Assembly (NCBI GenBank): GCA_034431895.1
Contig: DAOUCM010000219.1
Span: 1-31,360, forward strand
Direction: 5' to 3'
DNA: 31,360 bases
From: JAABUE01 sp034431895
Lineage (GTDB): Bacteria > Chloroflexota > Anaerolineae > Anaerolineales > Villigracilaceae
Under the pieces are notes generated by a model. The model saw nothing but the letters and a program-made list of their open reading frames with translations. It did not search any database and was not told where the DNA came from. Position numbers and translations under genes: made by a program. This document shows positions 14,020 to 21,017 of the stretch, piece by piece; position 1 is the stretch's first letter, and every line of letters starts with the position of its first letter.

Positions 14020-15066
14020 ATGACGTTAGGAAAGATTGCCTTTTTGGGCTCCGGCGAAACCTCGCTGGCCGGCGGGCGCATCTTCGAGACGCTGGCGCGC
14101 GCCTTGCCTCGGCCGCTCGAAATTGCCGTCCTCGAAACGCCGGCCGGCTTCGAACTCAACGCCGACCTGGTGGCCGGGCGCGTGGCCGATTTCCTGGCGA
14201 AACGCTTGCAAAACTATGCGCCGAAAATCGTCACGGTCCCGGCCCGCAAGCGCGGCACGCCCTTCAGTCCCGATGACCCCGAAATCGTGCGGCCGTTGTT
14301 GACTGCCAATATGATTTTTTTGGGTCCTGGCAGCCCGACCTATGCGGTGCGACAGTTGAAAGATAGCCTGGCGTGGGACGTTTTGCGGGCGCGCCACCGC
14401 CTTGGGGCGGCGCTGGTCTTTGCTTCAGCCGCTACCATCGCTGCCGGCGCCTGGGCTTTGCCCGTGTACGAAATCTTCAAAGTGGGCGAAGAGGTGCATA
14501 AAAAGCCCGGTCTGAACTTGTTTGCAGATTTTGGCCTGAGCCTGAATTTCATCCCGCACTGGAACAATGCTGAAGGCGGGGTGGAGTTGGATACCAGCCG
14601 CTGTTTCATCGGTCGTGAGCGTTTTGCGGTCTGGTGCGCCAGTTTGCCGCAAGACAGTATTGTGTTGGGGTTGGATGAGCATACCGGCTTGATCTTCGAT
14701 TTTGCCCAAGGGGAATGTTGGGTGAGCGGAGTCAGCAGCGTGTCCATTGTGCGTTCTTGTGAGACGAAGATTTATGCTGCCGAGGCCGTCTTTCCTATCT
14801 CTGAGTTAGGGGATTTCGTAGAGCCGCAGCCGTTGGAGAGCGGTATCTCGCCTGCGGTATGGAACATGGCGCAGGCAGCCCATCGCGCTGAGGAGGCCGA
14901 AGTCCCCTCGCCCGCCGTCTTGGCGCTGCTGGAGGCCCGTCGAAAAGCCCGCGCTGAAAAGAAGTGGGCCGAATCCGACCGCCTGCGCGATGAAATCGCT
15001 GCCCTGGGCTGGCAGGTGCAAGATACGCCCGAGGGACAGAAACTGGCTCGCAGGGCGGGGAGTTGA
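14020..15066 (+). CDS. Class-I-GATase/peptidase S51-like protein with CysRS-type C-terminal tail
   Basis: 348-residue protein of unclear function. The N-terminal part (about 4-245) resembles peptidase E/cyanophycinase-like flavodoxin-fold hydrolases: IAFLGSGETSLAGG, then MIFLGPGSPTYAVRQL (98-113) in the oxyanion/GG loop position and VFASAATIAAGA (133-144), where Ser136 matches the nucleophile elbow although the usual GxSAGA is degenerate. The tail (about 305-342), ARRKARAEKKWAESDRLRDE then GWQVQDTPEG, closely resembles the C-terminal helices of cysteinyl-tRNA synthetase. ATG 14020 is 1 nt after the selenoprotein stop, so it is the third gene of one unit. Substrate is unknown; catalytic activity is uncertain. 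Confidence 0.75.
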   Translation: MTLGKIAFLGSGETSLAGGRIFETLARALPRPLEIAVLETPAGFELNADLVAGRVADFLAKRLQNYAPKIVTVPARKRGTPFSPDDPEIVRPLLTANMIFLGPGSPTYAVRQLKDSLAWDVLRARHRLGAALVFASAATIAAGAWALPVYEIFKVGEEVHKKPGLNLFADFGLSLNFIPHWNNAEGGVELDTSRCFIGRERFAVWCASLPQDSIVLGLDEHTGLIFDFAQGECWVSGVSSVSIVRSCETKIYAAEAVFPISELGDFVEPQPLESGISPAVWNMAQAAHRAEEAEVPSPAVLALLEARRKARAEKKWAESDRLRDEIAALGWQVQDTPEGQKLARRAGS

Positions 15067-15134
15067 TCGTTTCGAGTAGTGTCCACTTCGCAGATTCAGG
15101 CGATCTTGGGCTGTAAGATGAGTGAAGAAAGGTG

Positions 15135-15172
15135 TATAATAAAAGTATGTAAAATACATAAAATATGCATAT
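15135..15172 (+). promoter_or_regulatory. Promoter and operator-like palindromes of the toxin-antitoxin locus
   Basis: TATAAT at 15135-15140 is followed by TATGTA-AAA-TACATA (15146-15160) and by the perfect palindrome ATATGCATAT (15163-15172). Two palindromes over the expected transcription start fit autorepression by the Phd/YefM-type antitoxin. No good -35 is seen. GGAG at 15177-15180 is the ribosome-binding site for ATG 15187. Confidence 0.6.
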
Positions 15173-15186
15173 ATCTGGAGATAAAG

Positions 15187-15621
15187 ATGGAATACTTACG
15201 AGTTCGCAAAACCGATTTGGCGCGCAATACCAGTCACATTATCCGCAATGTTTTGCGGGGCCAACCCGCTGTCGTTGAAAGCCATGGCCAACCTGAGGTG
15301 GCAATCGTGGATGTGATTGACTATCTGATCTTGCGCGCTTTGGCGCATTATTATGCTCATCAGCCTCCCGTGCTTGACCCGAATGGTCCGTCTGACTCGG
15401 AATTCGAGAATCTTGGAGAACAAGAACGTTACAACCGTGCGATGGATTATTACCTGGCTGGAGCGATTAGCACGGGGCGTATGGCAGAATTGCTTGGTAT
15501 TCCCTGGTCTGATTTACGCGAGCGTTTCAACCGCTTGGGAGTGCCTCTCTTTTTGGGGCCAGAATTGCTCGAGGAGGCGCGTCAGGAAGCCGATACTTTG
15601 CTGAAGTATTTGTCCAAATAA
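15187..15621 (+). CDS. Antitoxin: Phd/YefM-like N-terminus plus UPF0175-like C-terminus
   Basis: 144-residue predicted antitoxin. Residues 1-50 (LRVRKTDLARNTSHIIRNVL, PAVVESHGQPEVAIVDVIDY) have the Phd/YefM pattern of a DNA-binding antitoxin. The C-terminal half (YYLAGAISTGRMAELLGIPW, then DLRERFNRLGVPLFLGPEL) has the helix-turn-helix-like pattern of UPF0175 proteins. It would bind its own palindromic operator and neutralise the adjacent PIN toxin, which starts 3 nt after its stop. ATG 15187 has GGAG 6 nt upstream; a longer frame from 15079 runs through the promoter and is rejected. The gene is complete although its partner seems broken. Confidence 0.8.
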   Translation: MEYLRVRKTDLARNTSHIIRNVLRGQPAVVESHGQPEVAIVDVIDYLILRALAHYYAHQPPVLDPNGPSDSEFENLGEQERYNRAMDYYLAGAISTGRMAELLGIPWSDLRERFNRLGVPLFLGPELLEEARQEADTLLKYLSK

Positions 15622-15624
15622 TCC

Positions 15625-15930
15625 ATGACAAGACTCGGTCACCTCGAGAAACTGGTATTGCTGGACAATACCGTTTTGAGCAATTTTGCGTTTGTGCGTC
15701 GTACGGAATTGATCACCGATATTTGGAAAAATTGTGCTACAACTCCGCAAGCCTGGCAGGAATTTCAGCAGGGTGTATCGAAAGGAAAATCTGCTTTAGG
15801 AATGTGGAAAGGATTGCGAGAGATTCCCTTATCTGAAGCGGAAATTGCATTTTGCAAGAATTTACCCAGAACCGCTGACCCCTTCACCCTGCGGGTACTT
15901 CGCAGGGATGATAAGATACGAAGACGCTGA
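15625..15930 (+). pseudogene. Truncated PIN-domain toxin (VapC/DUF3368-like)
   Basis: The first ~85 residues match a PIN-domain RNase toxin: LVLLDNTVLSNFAFV has the first catalytic Asp, TTPQAWQEFQQGV the second acidic position, and LSEAEIAFCKNLPRT the start of the third block. Family members then continue with HRGEA.CLAIA and a final SDD-type strand, up to about 150 residues. Here the sequence turns into ADPFTLRVLRRDDKIRRR and stops at 101. The change coincides with a hairpin-forming repeat (CCCTGCG/CGCAGGG, 15887-15907). The missing acidic residues make nuclease activity unlikely. A functional short variant cannot be excluded. Confidence 0.7.
15887..15907. repeat. Hairpin repeat at the toxin truncation point
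   Basis: CCCTGCG (15887-15893) and CGCAGGG (15901-15907) are perfect inverted repeats around a 7-nt loop. The homology of the PIN gene to its family ends about 15 bp before this. The sequence that follows to about 15960 looks non-coding and includes AAGAAG/CTTCTT inverted words. Confidence 0.45.
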
Positions 15931-15974
15931 GAGTAAGAAGGGAAACTCCTTAACTTCTTTATCGCTCCCTCTTG

Positions 15975-16004
15975 TTGCTTCACGCCCTCAAAATGAGATA
16001 CAAT
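15975..16004 (+). promoter_or_regulatory. Promoter for pyrimidine-nucleoside phosphorylase
   Basis: TTGCTT (15975-15980) and TACAAT (15999-16004) are separated by 18 nt. The same TACAAT -10 is used upstream of ridA. The leader of about 20 nt contains AGGAG (16023-16027), 5 nt before ATG 16033. Confidence 0.55.
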
Positions 16005-16032
16005 ACGCCTGTACCCTTCGACAGGAGCCTTC

Positions 16033-17325
16033 ATGCGCGCGGTAGACATCATCATCAAAAAACGAGACAAAAAAGAACTATCGAAAGAGGAGATTGACTT
16101 CTTCGTAAACGGGATAGTGTCGGGCAGCATTCCCGATTATCAGGCCGCCGCCTGGGCCATGGCCGTGCTGTTGAATGGCATGACCCCCCGCGAGACCACA
16201 GACCTGACATTGGCCATGGCTCACTCTGGCGAAATCCTGGACCTGTCTCACGTGGTCGAAATTGCCGTAGACAAGCATTCCACCGGCGGGGTAGGAGATA
16301 AGACGACCCTGGTGGTGCTGCCGGTCGTTGCGGCGTGTGGTTTGCCCGTTGGCAAAATGTCTGGGCGAGGGTTGGGCTTCAGCGGCGGCACGCTCGACAA
16401 AATGGAATCCATCCCCGGCTATCGCTGTGACCTGACCACCGAAGAATTCGAAAAACAGTTGAAGGAAATTGGCATTGTGTTGAGCGGTCAGTCGAAAGAG
16501 CTGGCCCCCGCCGACGGCAAATTGTATGCCTTGCGCGATGTGACCGGAACGGTGCAATCCATTCCGCTCATCGCCTCCTCGGTCATGAGCAAGAAGATTG
16601 CCGCCGGCGCGCATGCCATCGTTCTGGATGTCAAGGTGGGGCAAGGCGCTTTCATGGAAACGCTCGAACAGGCGCGCGAACTGGCCGACCTGATGGTGCA
16701 AATCGGCGAACTGGCCGGCCGCAAGACCATCACCCTGCTCTCGGACATGAACCAGCCCTTGGGCAATGCCGTTGGCAACGCCCTGGAAGTCATCGAGGCC
16801 ATCGAGACGTTGAACGGCGGCGGCCCACGTGATTTTCGGGAACATTGTCTGAGCGTAGCGGCTCACATGCTCGTCTTGGGCAAAAAGGCCAGTGACCTGG
16901 AGGAAGGCCGTCAACTGGCCGAGTGGGCGCTCATCGAGCGGCGCGCCCTGGATAAATTCCGCGCCCTTGTCCAGGCCCAAGGCGGCGACGTAGCCTATGT
17001 GGACAATCCCGATTTGCTTCCCAGGGCGGAACGAGTCGAGGTGGTCAAATCTCCCTCGAGCGGCTGGCTGGCTGAAGTCCGCGCGCGAGACGTGGGCGAG
17101 GCGGCAGTACGCCTGGGCGCCGGTCGCGCCAGAAAGGGCGACGCCATTGATCACGCCGTCGGCGTCGTCCTTCACCACAAAGTCGGAGAACGAGTAGAAA
17201 TCGGTCAGCCGCTTTTCACCATCCATGCCAACGACGCCGCTTCGCAGGCCGAAGCGCGCCAGCGAGTGTTGGCAGCCCACGTGTTCAGTCAAAAACCGGT
17301 CCAACCCTTACCTTTGTTCTATTGA
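16033..17325 (+). CDS. Pyrimidine-nucleoside (thymidine) phosphorylase
   Basis: 430-residue homodimeric cytosolic enzyme of nucleoside salvage that cleaves thymidine, deoxyuridine or uridine with phosphate to free base and (deoxy)ribose-1-phosphate. Length and order of domains fit the Pdp/DeoA family: N-terminal helical DIIIKKRDKKELSKEEI; the phosphate/nucleoside signature VDKHSTGGVGDKTTL (about 78-92); SGRGLGFSGGTLDKMESIPG; VMSKKIAAGAHAIVLDVKVG; and a C-terminal PYNP domain with RLGAGRARKGDAIDHAVGV. All key residues are present. It is more like the Gram-positive-type pyrimidine-nucleoside phosphorylase than E. coli DeoA, so deoA versus pdp is left open. Own promoter and ribosome-binding site are visible; it appears monocistronic. 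Confidence 0.94.
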   Translation: MRAVDIIIKKRDKKELSKEEIDFFVNGIVSGSIPDYQAAAWAMAVLLNGMTPRETTDLTLAMAHSGEILDLSHVVEIAVDKHSTGGVGDKTTLVVLPVVAACGLPVGKMSGRGLGFSGGTLDKMESIPGYRCDLTTEEFEKQLKEIGIVLSGQSKELAPADGKLYALRDVTGTVQSIPLIASSVMSKKIAAGAHAIVLDVKVGQGAFMETLEQARELADLMVQIGELAGRKTITLLSDMNQPLGNAVGNALEVIEAIETLNGGGPRDFREHCLSVAAHMLVLGKKASDLEEGRQLAEWALIERRALDKFRALVQAQGGDVAYVDNPDLLPRAERVEVVKSPSSGWLAEVRARDVGEAAVRLGAGRARKGDAIDHAVGVVLHHKVGERVEIGQPLFTIHANDAASQAEARQRVLAAHVFSQKPVQPLPLFY

Positions 17326-17539
17326 GATCACGTCCCATAACCTTGCAGAAATGAACAGAATCGGGCATACTTATAACGATGGTTTGTAACGGTCTATCCT
17401 CCCTTATCCCTTGCTTCTCTCTTCCCATGAGAGATGGTGGGGTGAAGGCGGGTAATGACGATGTTTTTTGTGGGCGCCGATTTCGATGTGGAAGGGAAAT
17501 CGCGAGGATTTGAATTCTGGCGCTTGAAGGAGCGACGGC
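17326..17539. other. 214-bp intergenic region
   Basis: No gene is supported. It contains a degenerate relative of the CTCTCCC/GGGAGAG repeat (about 17400-17440, CTTCTCTCTTCCCATGAGAGA) and a weak promoter-like pair, TTGCAG (17343-17348) and CATACT (17366-17371). AAGGAG at 17527-17532 is the ribosome-binding site of the following gene. Confidence 0.4.
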
Positions 17540-20407
17540 ATGGCGAAAGTTTCATTGCGTAACTATAACCGCGATATCGAAAGCCTCATCGAGCAGGGAC
17601 AATTGGACGAGGCAATTGCGCATTGCCGCCATATCTTGAACATCTACCCCAAGCACCTTGAAACATATCGCTTGTTGGGCAAAGCCTACCTGGAAGCCAA
17701 GCGCTATGCCGAAGCCGTAGACATCTTCCAACGCTTGCTGAACGCCGTCCCCGATGATTTCGTGGCCCATGTAGGCATGAGCATCATCTGTGACGAGCAA
17801 AACAAACTAGACGATGCTATCTGGCACATGGAGCGTGCCTACGAGGTGCAGCCCTCCAACTCGGCCATCCAGGCTGAATTACAGCGTCTGTATGGCCGCC
17901 GCGACGGAGTTGAGCCGCCCAAAATCCGCCTCACACGCGGCGCGCTGGCGCATATGTACATGCGCGGCGAACTCTACCCTCAGGCTATCTCCGAAATCAA
18001 AAAAGTGCTGGACGAAGATCCTAACCGTCAGGATATGCTGGTGTTGCTGGCGCGCGCCTACTTCCAGGCGGGTCAAAAGACCGAATCGGCTGAGACCTGC
18101 AACCAGTTGCTGCGGCGTTACGCTTATTGCCTGGAGGCCAACCGCGTGTTGGTGGAGTTATTGCCCGCTACCGAAGGCGGTCAAAGCACACAAGTTTATC
18201 GTCAGCGCGTCAACGAAATGGAGCCGTATGCTGCCTTTGCGCGCGAATCCATCTTCCGCTTCGATGATGTTCCCGACGCAGCGGTGAGTCTGGAACGTTT
18301 GGATTGGAACGGCCAACCGGTGGAGCCTGGCCCGGCCTGGAGTCAGTCCTTGGAACTTGGATTGGAAGGGACGCCTGCCTCTGCCGGCGAACAACCGGAC
18401 TGGCTGCGCGCCGGTCTGGCAGAGACGCCGGCCTCCGCTTCTCTCTTGGACGTGCAACCTGCTCCCGCTTCGAGTGGCGACTCGGACATCCCCGACTTTC
18501 TGCGTCAGGCCGGCTGGAGCGAGTCGAGCGGCGCATCCCAAGAGGCCCCTTCTGCTTTCGAGGCCGAGTCTGCCCCCCCATTGGCGGCAGCCGACCTGCC
18601 TGATTGGGTGAAAGCCATGGCGCCCTCCTCCGAGCCTAGTACACCCTCCGCGGACCAGCCGATTGACTTGCCGGCCGAAGAACTTCCAGACTGGCTGCGC
18701 GAGGTCAACGCGGGCGAAGCGCAGCCTGAAGCAAAACCCTTCGAGCAAACCGACTTGCGCTCTTGGCTGTCGTCGGAAAAAATCGAGCAAGACGCTGCAG
18801 CCGCTGCCGGGCTTGGCGCGCTGGCGGGCCTTCAAGAAGACCATCTGTCTGGCGAGACGCCCGGCCCTGTCGTTCCGCCAGCGCCGGGTGTGGATACGGG
18901 CCGCCTGGGCACCTCGGCTGCTGAACAAGACGATGCCCTGGCCTGGCTGGAAGGTCTGGCCGCCAAACATGGCGCCAAGCCCGAAGAACTGTTGACCAAG
19001 CCGGAAGAACGCCGCGAGAGCGAGCCAGAATGGGTGCAGCAAGCCAAGTCTCTGGGCGCAGAAGCCGGCCCGGCGGCTGCGGTTCCCTCCTCGCCGGCAG
19101 AAGAGCCGCGCGAAGAACCTGCGCCGGAGCCGCCGCTGGCCGAAGAAGCCGTCTCCCTGGTCTCGCCTGACGAAGAGTCCCTGCCAGACGACCTGCCGGA
19201 TTTCCTCAAAGAAGCCATGCGCGCCCAGGGCGAAATCCCTCCTGCGCAAGTTCCGTCTGCCGCCCCTGCCGATGTGGAGCGCTTGGGCACCTCGGCCGCC
19301 GAACAAGACGATGCCCTGGCCTGGCTGGAAGGCCTGGCCGCCAAACATGGCGCCAAACCCGAAGAATTGTTGACCAAGCCAGAAGAACGCCGTGAGAGCG
19401 AGCCTGATTGGGTGTTGCGTGCCAAGGAGAGAGGCGAAAGCCGCCCTGCCGAAGAGACACCCGCCGCCCCCCTGGATGAAACCGGCCTGTGGCTGCGTGA
19501 CCTGGAAGCGCAAGGCCAGACGCCCGCTGCTCAAGCGGATGGACAGCCCGCGGGACAACCGCTGGAAGACTTGCCCGATTGGCTGGATGGTTTGGAGGGT
19601 GCGCCTGCTGCTGCGAGCGAGGAGGAAGCCTCGCGGCTCGAACAAGGCATCCCGCCGTTCGAAGAAGAGCGCCCCCTCGAACCTTCGTCGTCGGGCTTGC
19701 CCGATTGGCTTGCCGGCTTGGAGGGCGCGCCTGCTGTCGAGGCTGCCGCCGCGAGCGAGGAGGAGGCCACGGGTCTCGAACAGGTCGTCCCGCCGTCTGA
19801 GGAAGAACAGCCTCCTGACTGGTTGCGCGCGCTGGAGACCGAAACTGCCTCCCAGCCTGCGGAGGAAAAAGTCGTAACCGACTTGCCTGATTGGTTGGCT
19901 GGCCTGGAGGAAGAAAAGCCGCCCAAACAAGCAGCCCCACCCGCCGAGACGTTGCCCGACTGGTTGCGCGAAGGGGAAGAAGGCGCGCCGGCCTCGCTCG
20001 AACCGGTTCGCCCGGCCGATTGGACGCCGATGGAAGAAGCCCCTTCGCCAGAGCCGCCGCCGTTGCAGCCGGCCGTGGAGAAGCCTGCCCCGCCGCCCTA
20101 TCGTGAACCGGTGACGCGCTCCCGTTCTGGTATGACTGGGATGCTCTCGATGACGCGCGATTTGACCCTCTCGCAGGCGCAGGCCGAACTCTCGCGCGGC
20201 AACATCCCCGCCGCGATGGAAATCTACGGCAAACTCATCAAGAAAGGCCGCTTGCTAGACGAGGTCATCTTCGATTTGCGCGAGGCCCTGTATCGTTACC
20301 CCATTGAAGTTATCATTTGGCAAGCCTTGGGTGATGCCTATCTGCGCGCCAATCGCTTGCAAGACTCGCTGGATGCGTACACCAAGGCTGAGGAACTGCT
20401 GCGCTGA
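17540..20407 (+). CDS. Large TPR protein with acidic LPDWL-repeat linker
   Basis: 955-residue protein, probably a cytosolic scaffold. Residues 1-215 form about five TPR units (LDEAIAHCRHILNIYPKHLE; YRLLGKAYLEAKRYAEAVDI; YPQAISEIKKVLDEDPNRQD). Residues about 255-860 are a long Pro/Glu/Ala-rich, strongly acidic, presumably disordered linker studded with about ten short motifs of the form LPDWL/LPDFL/LPDWV followed by small or acidic residues. A 45-residue block starting RLGTSAAEQDDALAWLEGLA is duplicated almost perfectly. The last ~80 residues are again TPR-like (AQAELSRGNIPAAMEIYGKL; WQALGDAYLRANRLQDSLDA). No signal peptide or membrane helix. ATG 17540 has AAGGAG 7 nt upstream. The repeated LPDWL elements look like multivalent short linear binding motifs; the partner is unknown. 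The long antisense frames here are composition artefacts. Confidence 0.88.
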   Translation: MAKVSLRNYNRDIESLIEQGQLDEAIAHCRHILNIYPKHLETYRLLGKAYLEAKRYAEAVDIFQRLLNAVPDDFVAHVGMSIICDEQNKLDDAIWHMERAYEVQPSNSAIQAELQRLYGRRDGVEPPKIRLTRGALAHMYMRGELYPQAISEIKKVLDEDPNRQDMLVLLARAYFQAGQKTESAETCNQLLRRYAYCLEANRVLVELLPATEGGQSTQVYRQRVNEMEPYAAFARESIFRFDDVPDAAVSLERLDWNGQPVEPGPAWSQSLELGLEGTPASAGEQPDWLRAGLAETPASASLLDVQPAPASSGDSDIPDFLRQAGWSESSGASQEAPSAFEAESAPPLAAADLPDWVKAMAPSSEPSTPSADQPIDLPAEELPDWLREVNAGEAQPEAKPFEQTDLRSWLSSEKIEQDAAAAAGLGALAGLQEDHLSGETPGPVVPPAPGVDTGRLGTSAAEQDDALAWLEGLAAKHGAKPEELLTKPEERRESEPEWVQQAKSLGAEAGPAAAVPSSPAEEPREEPAPEPPLAEEAVSLVSPDEESLPDDLPDFLKEAMRAQGEIPPAQVPSAAPADVERLGTSAAEQDDALAWLEGLAAKHGAKPEELLTKPEERRESEPDWVLRAKERGESRPAEETPAAPLDETGLWLRDLEAQGQTPAAQADGQPAGQPLEDLPDWLDGLEGAPAAASEEEASRLEQGIPPFEEERPLEPSSSGLPDWLAGLEGAPAVEAAAASEEEATGLEQVVPPSEEEQPPDWLRALETETASQPAEEKVVTDLPDWLAGLEEEKPPKQAAPPAETLPDWLREGEEGAPASLEPVRPADWTPMEEAPSPEPPPLQPAVEKPAPPPYREPVTRSRSGMTGMLSMTRDLTLSQAQAELSRGNIPAAMEIYGKLIKKGRLLDEVIFDLREALYRYPIEVIIWQALGDAYLRANRLQDSLDAYTKAEELLR
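18902..19036. repeat. 135-bp direct repeat within TPR/LPDWL gene, copy 1
   Basis: Encodes the 45-residue block RLGTSAAEQD...EPEWV. It is nearly identical to 19280-19414; differences are mainly synonymous and the last two residues change from EW to DW. Confidence 0.9.
19280..19414. repeat. 135-bp direct repeat within TPR/LPDWL gene, copy 2
   Basis: Second copy of the 45-codon block, 378 bp (126 codons) downstream of copy 1. The in-frame spacing points to an internal segmental duplication of the linker. Confidence 0.9.
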
Positions 20408-20505
20408 ATTGAGCCTGTTTTGGCGGCAGTTCAACGGCCACCCCATCGGTTTGGCGCGCTAACGAAGATATTGGATGATACAAAATTTACATTCTGGAGG
20501 CATTT

Positions 20506-20958
20506 GTGGAACGTTCGCTTGTATTGGTCAAACCCGATGGCGTCCAACGCGGTCTAATGGGAGAAGTGATTGCCCGCCTCGAGCGGCGCGGCCTGCGATT
20601 GGTGGCTGCCAAATTCATGGCCGTTAGCAAAGACCTGGCCGAGACGCATTACGCCATTCACAAAGGTAAACCTTTCTACGAGGGTTTGATTGCATACATC
20701 ACCTCGGCCCCTGTGCTGGCAATGGTATGGGAAGGCCCCAACGCGGTGGCTGCCATTCGCCAGACGATGGGGGCTACCCGCCCGACCGAGGCTGCGCCTG
20801 GCTCGTTGAGGCATGACTTTGCCCTCGAAGTGGGCCGTAACCTAACCCACGCCTCGGATACGGTCGAGAACGGGGAAAAAGAAGTGGCATTGTGGTTCAA
20901 GAAAGAGGAACTGGTCACGTGGTCGCGTGACACCGACCGCTGGATATTCGAAAAGTAG
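20506..20958 (+). CDS. ndk: Nucleoside diphosphate kinase
   Basis: 150-residue NDP kinase, which moves the gamma-phosphate between nucleoside triphosphates and diphosphates through a phosphohistidine. ERSLVLVKPDGVQRG holds the conserved Lys9; GATRPTEAAPGSLRHDFALE and GRNLTHASDTVENGEKEV hold the active-site His115. The usual NxxHGSDS is here NLTHASDT: Ala is accepted in the family pattern, while Thr in the last position is unusual. Start is GTG 20506 with GGAGG (20496-20500) 5 nt upstream. Length is normal for the family. It probably forms its own unit, 98 nt after the TPR gene. Confidence 0.94.
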   Translation: MERSLVLVKPDGVQRGLMGEVIARLERRGLRLVAAKFMAVSKDLAETHYAIHKGKPFYEGLIAYITSAPVLAMVWEGPNAVAAIRQTMGATRPTEAAPGSLRHDFALEVGRNLTHASDTVENGEKEVALWFKKEELVTWSRDTDRWIFEK

Positions 20959-20963
20959 CCGTC

Positions 20964-20996
20964 TTCCCTTTCCTCTCCCTTTGGGAGAGGGAAGGG
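20964..20996. terminator. Hairpin between convergent ndk and PBP genes
   Basis: TTCCTCTCCC and GGGAGAGGGAA pair around TTT with one bulged G. It lies 6 nt after the ndk stop and about 22 nt from the end of the convergent PBP gene. There is no strong U-run, so termination efficiency is uncertain. Its sequence belongs to the same CTCTCCC/GGGAGAG repeat family as 1709-1812, including the GGGGGTGAGGG tail. Confidence 0.5.
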
Positions 20997-21017
20997 GGTG
21001 AGGGTGCCTCGACAGGC

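Noticed and set aside
16078..17304. 408-residue minus-strand ORF
   Set aside because: Antisense to pyrimidine-nucleoside phosphorylase; no domain features.
18158..19930. 590-residue minus-strand ORF
   Set aside because: It is the antisense of the low-complexity LPDWL gene; its Arg/Gly/Phe-rich translation reflects composition, and the + strand has a ribosome-binding site and recognisable TPRs.
20464..20490. Promoter for ndk
   Set aside because: TACAAA/GATACA-like words are present, but no -35 at acceptable spacing was found, so no site is called.
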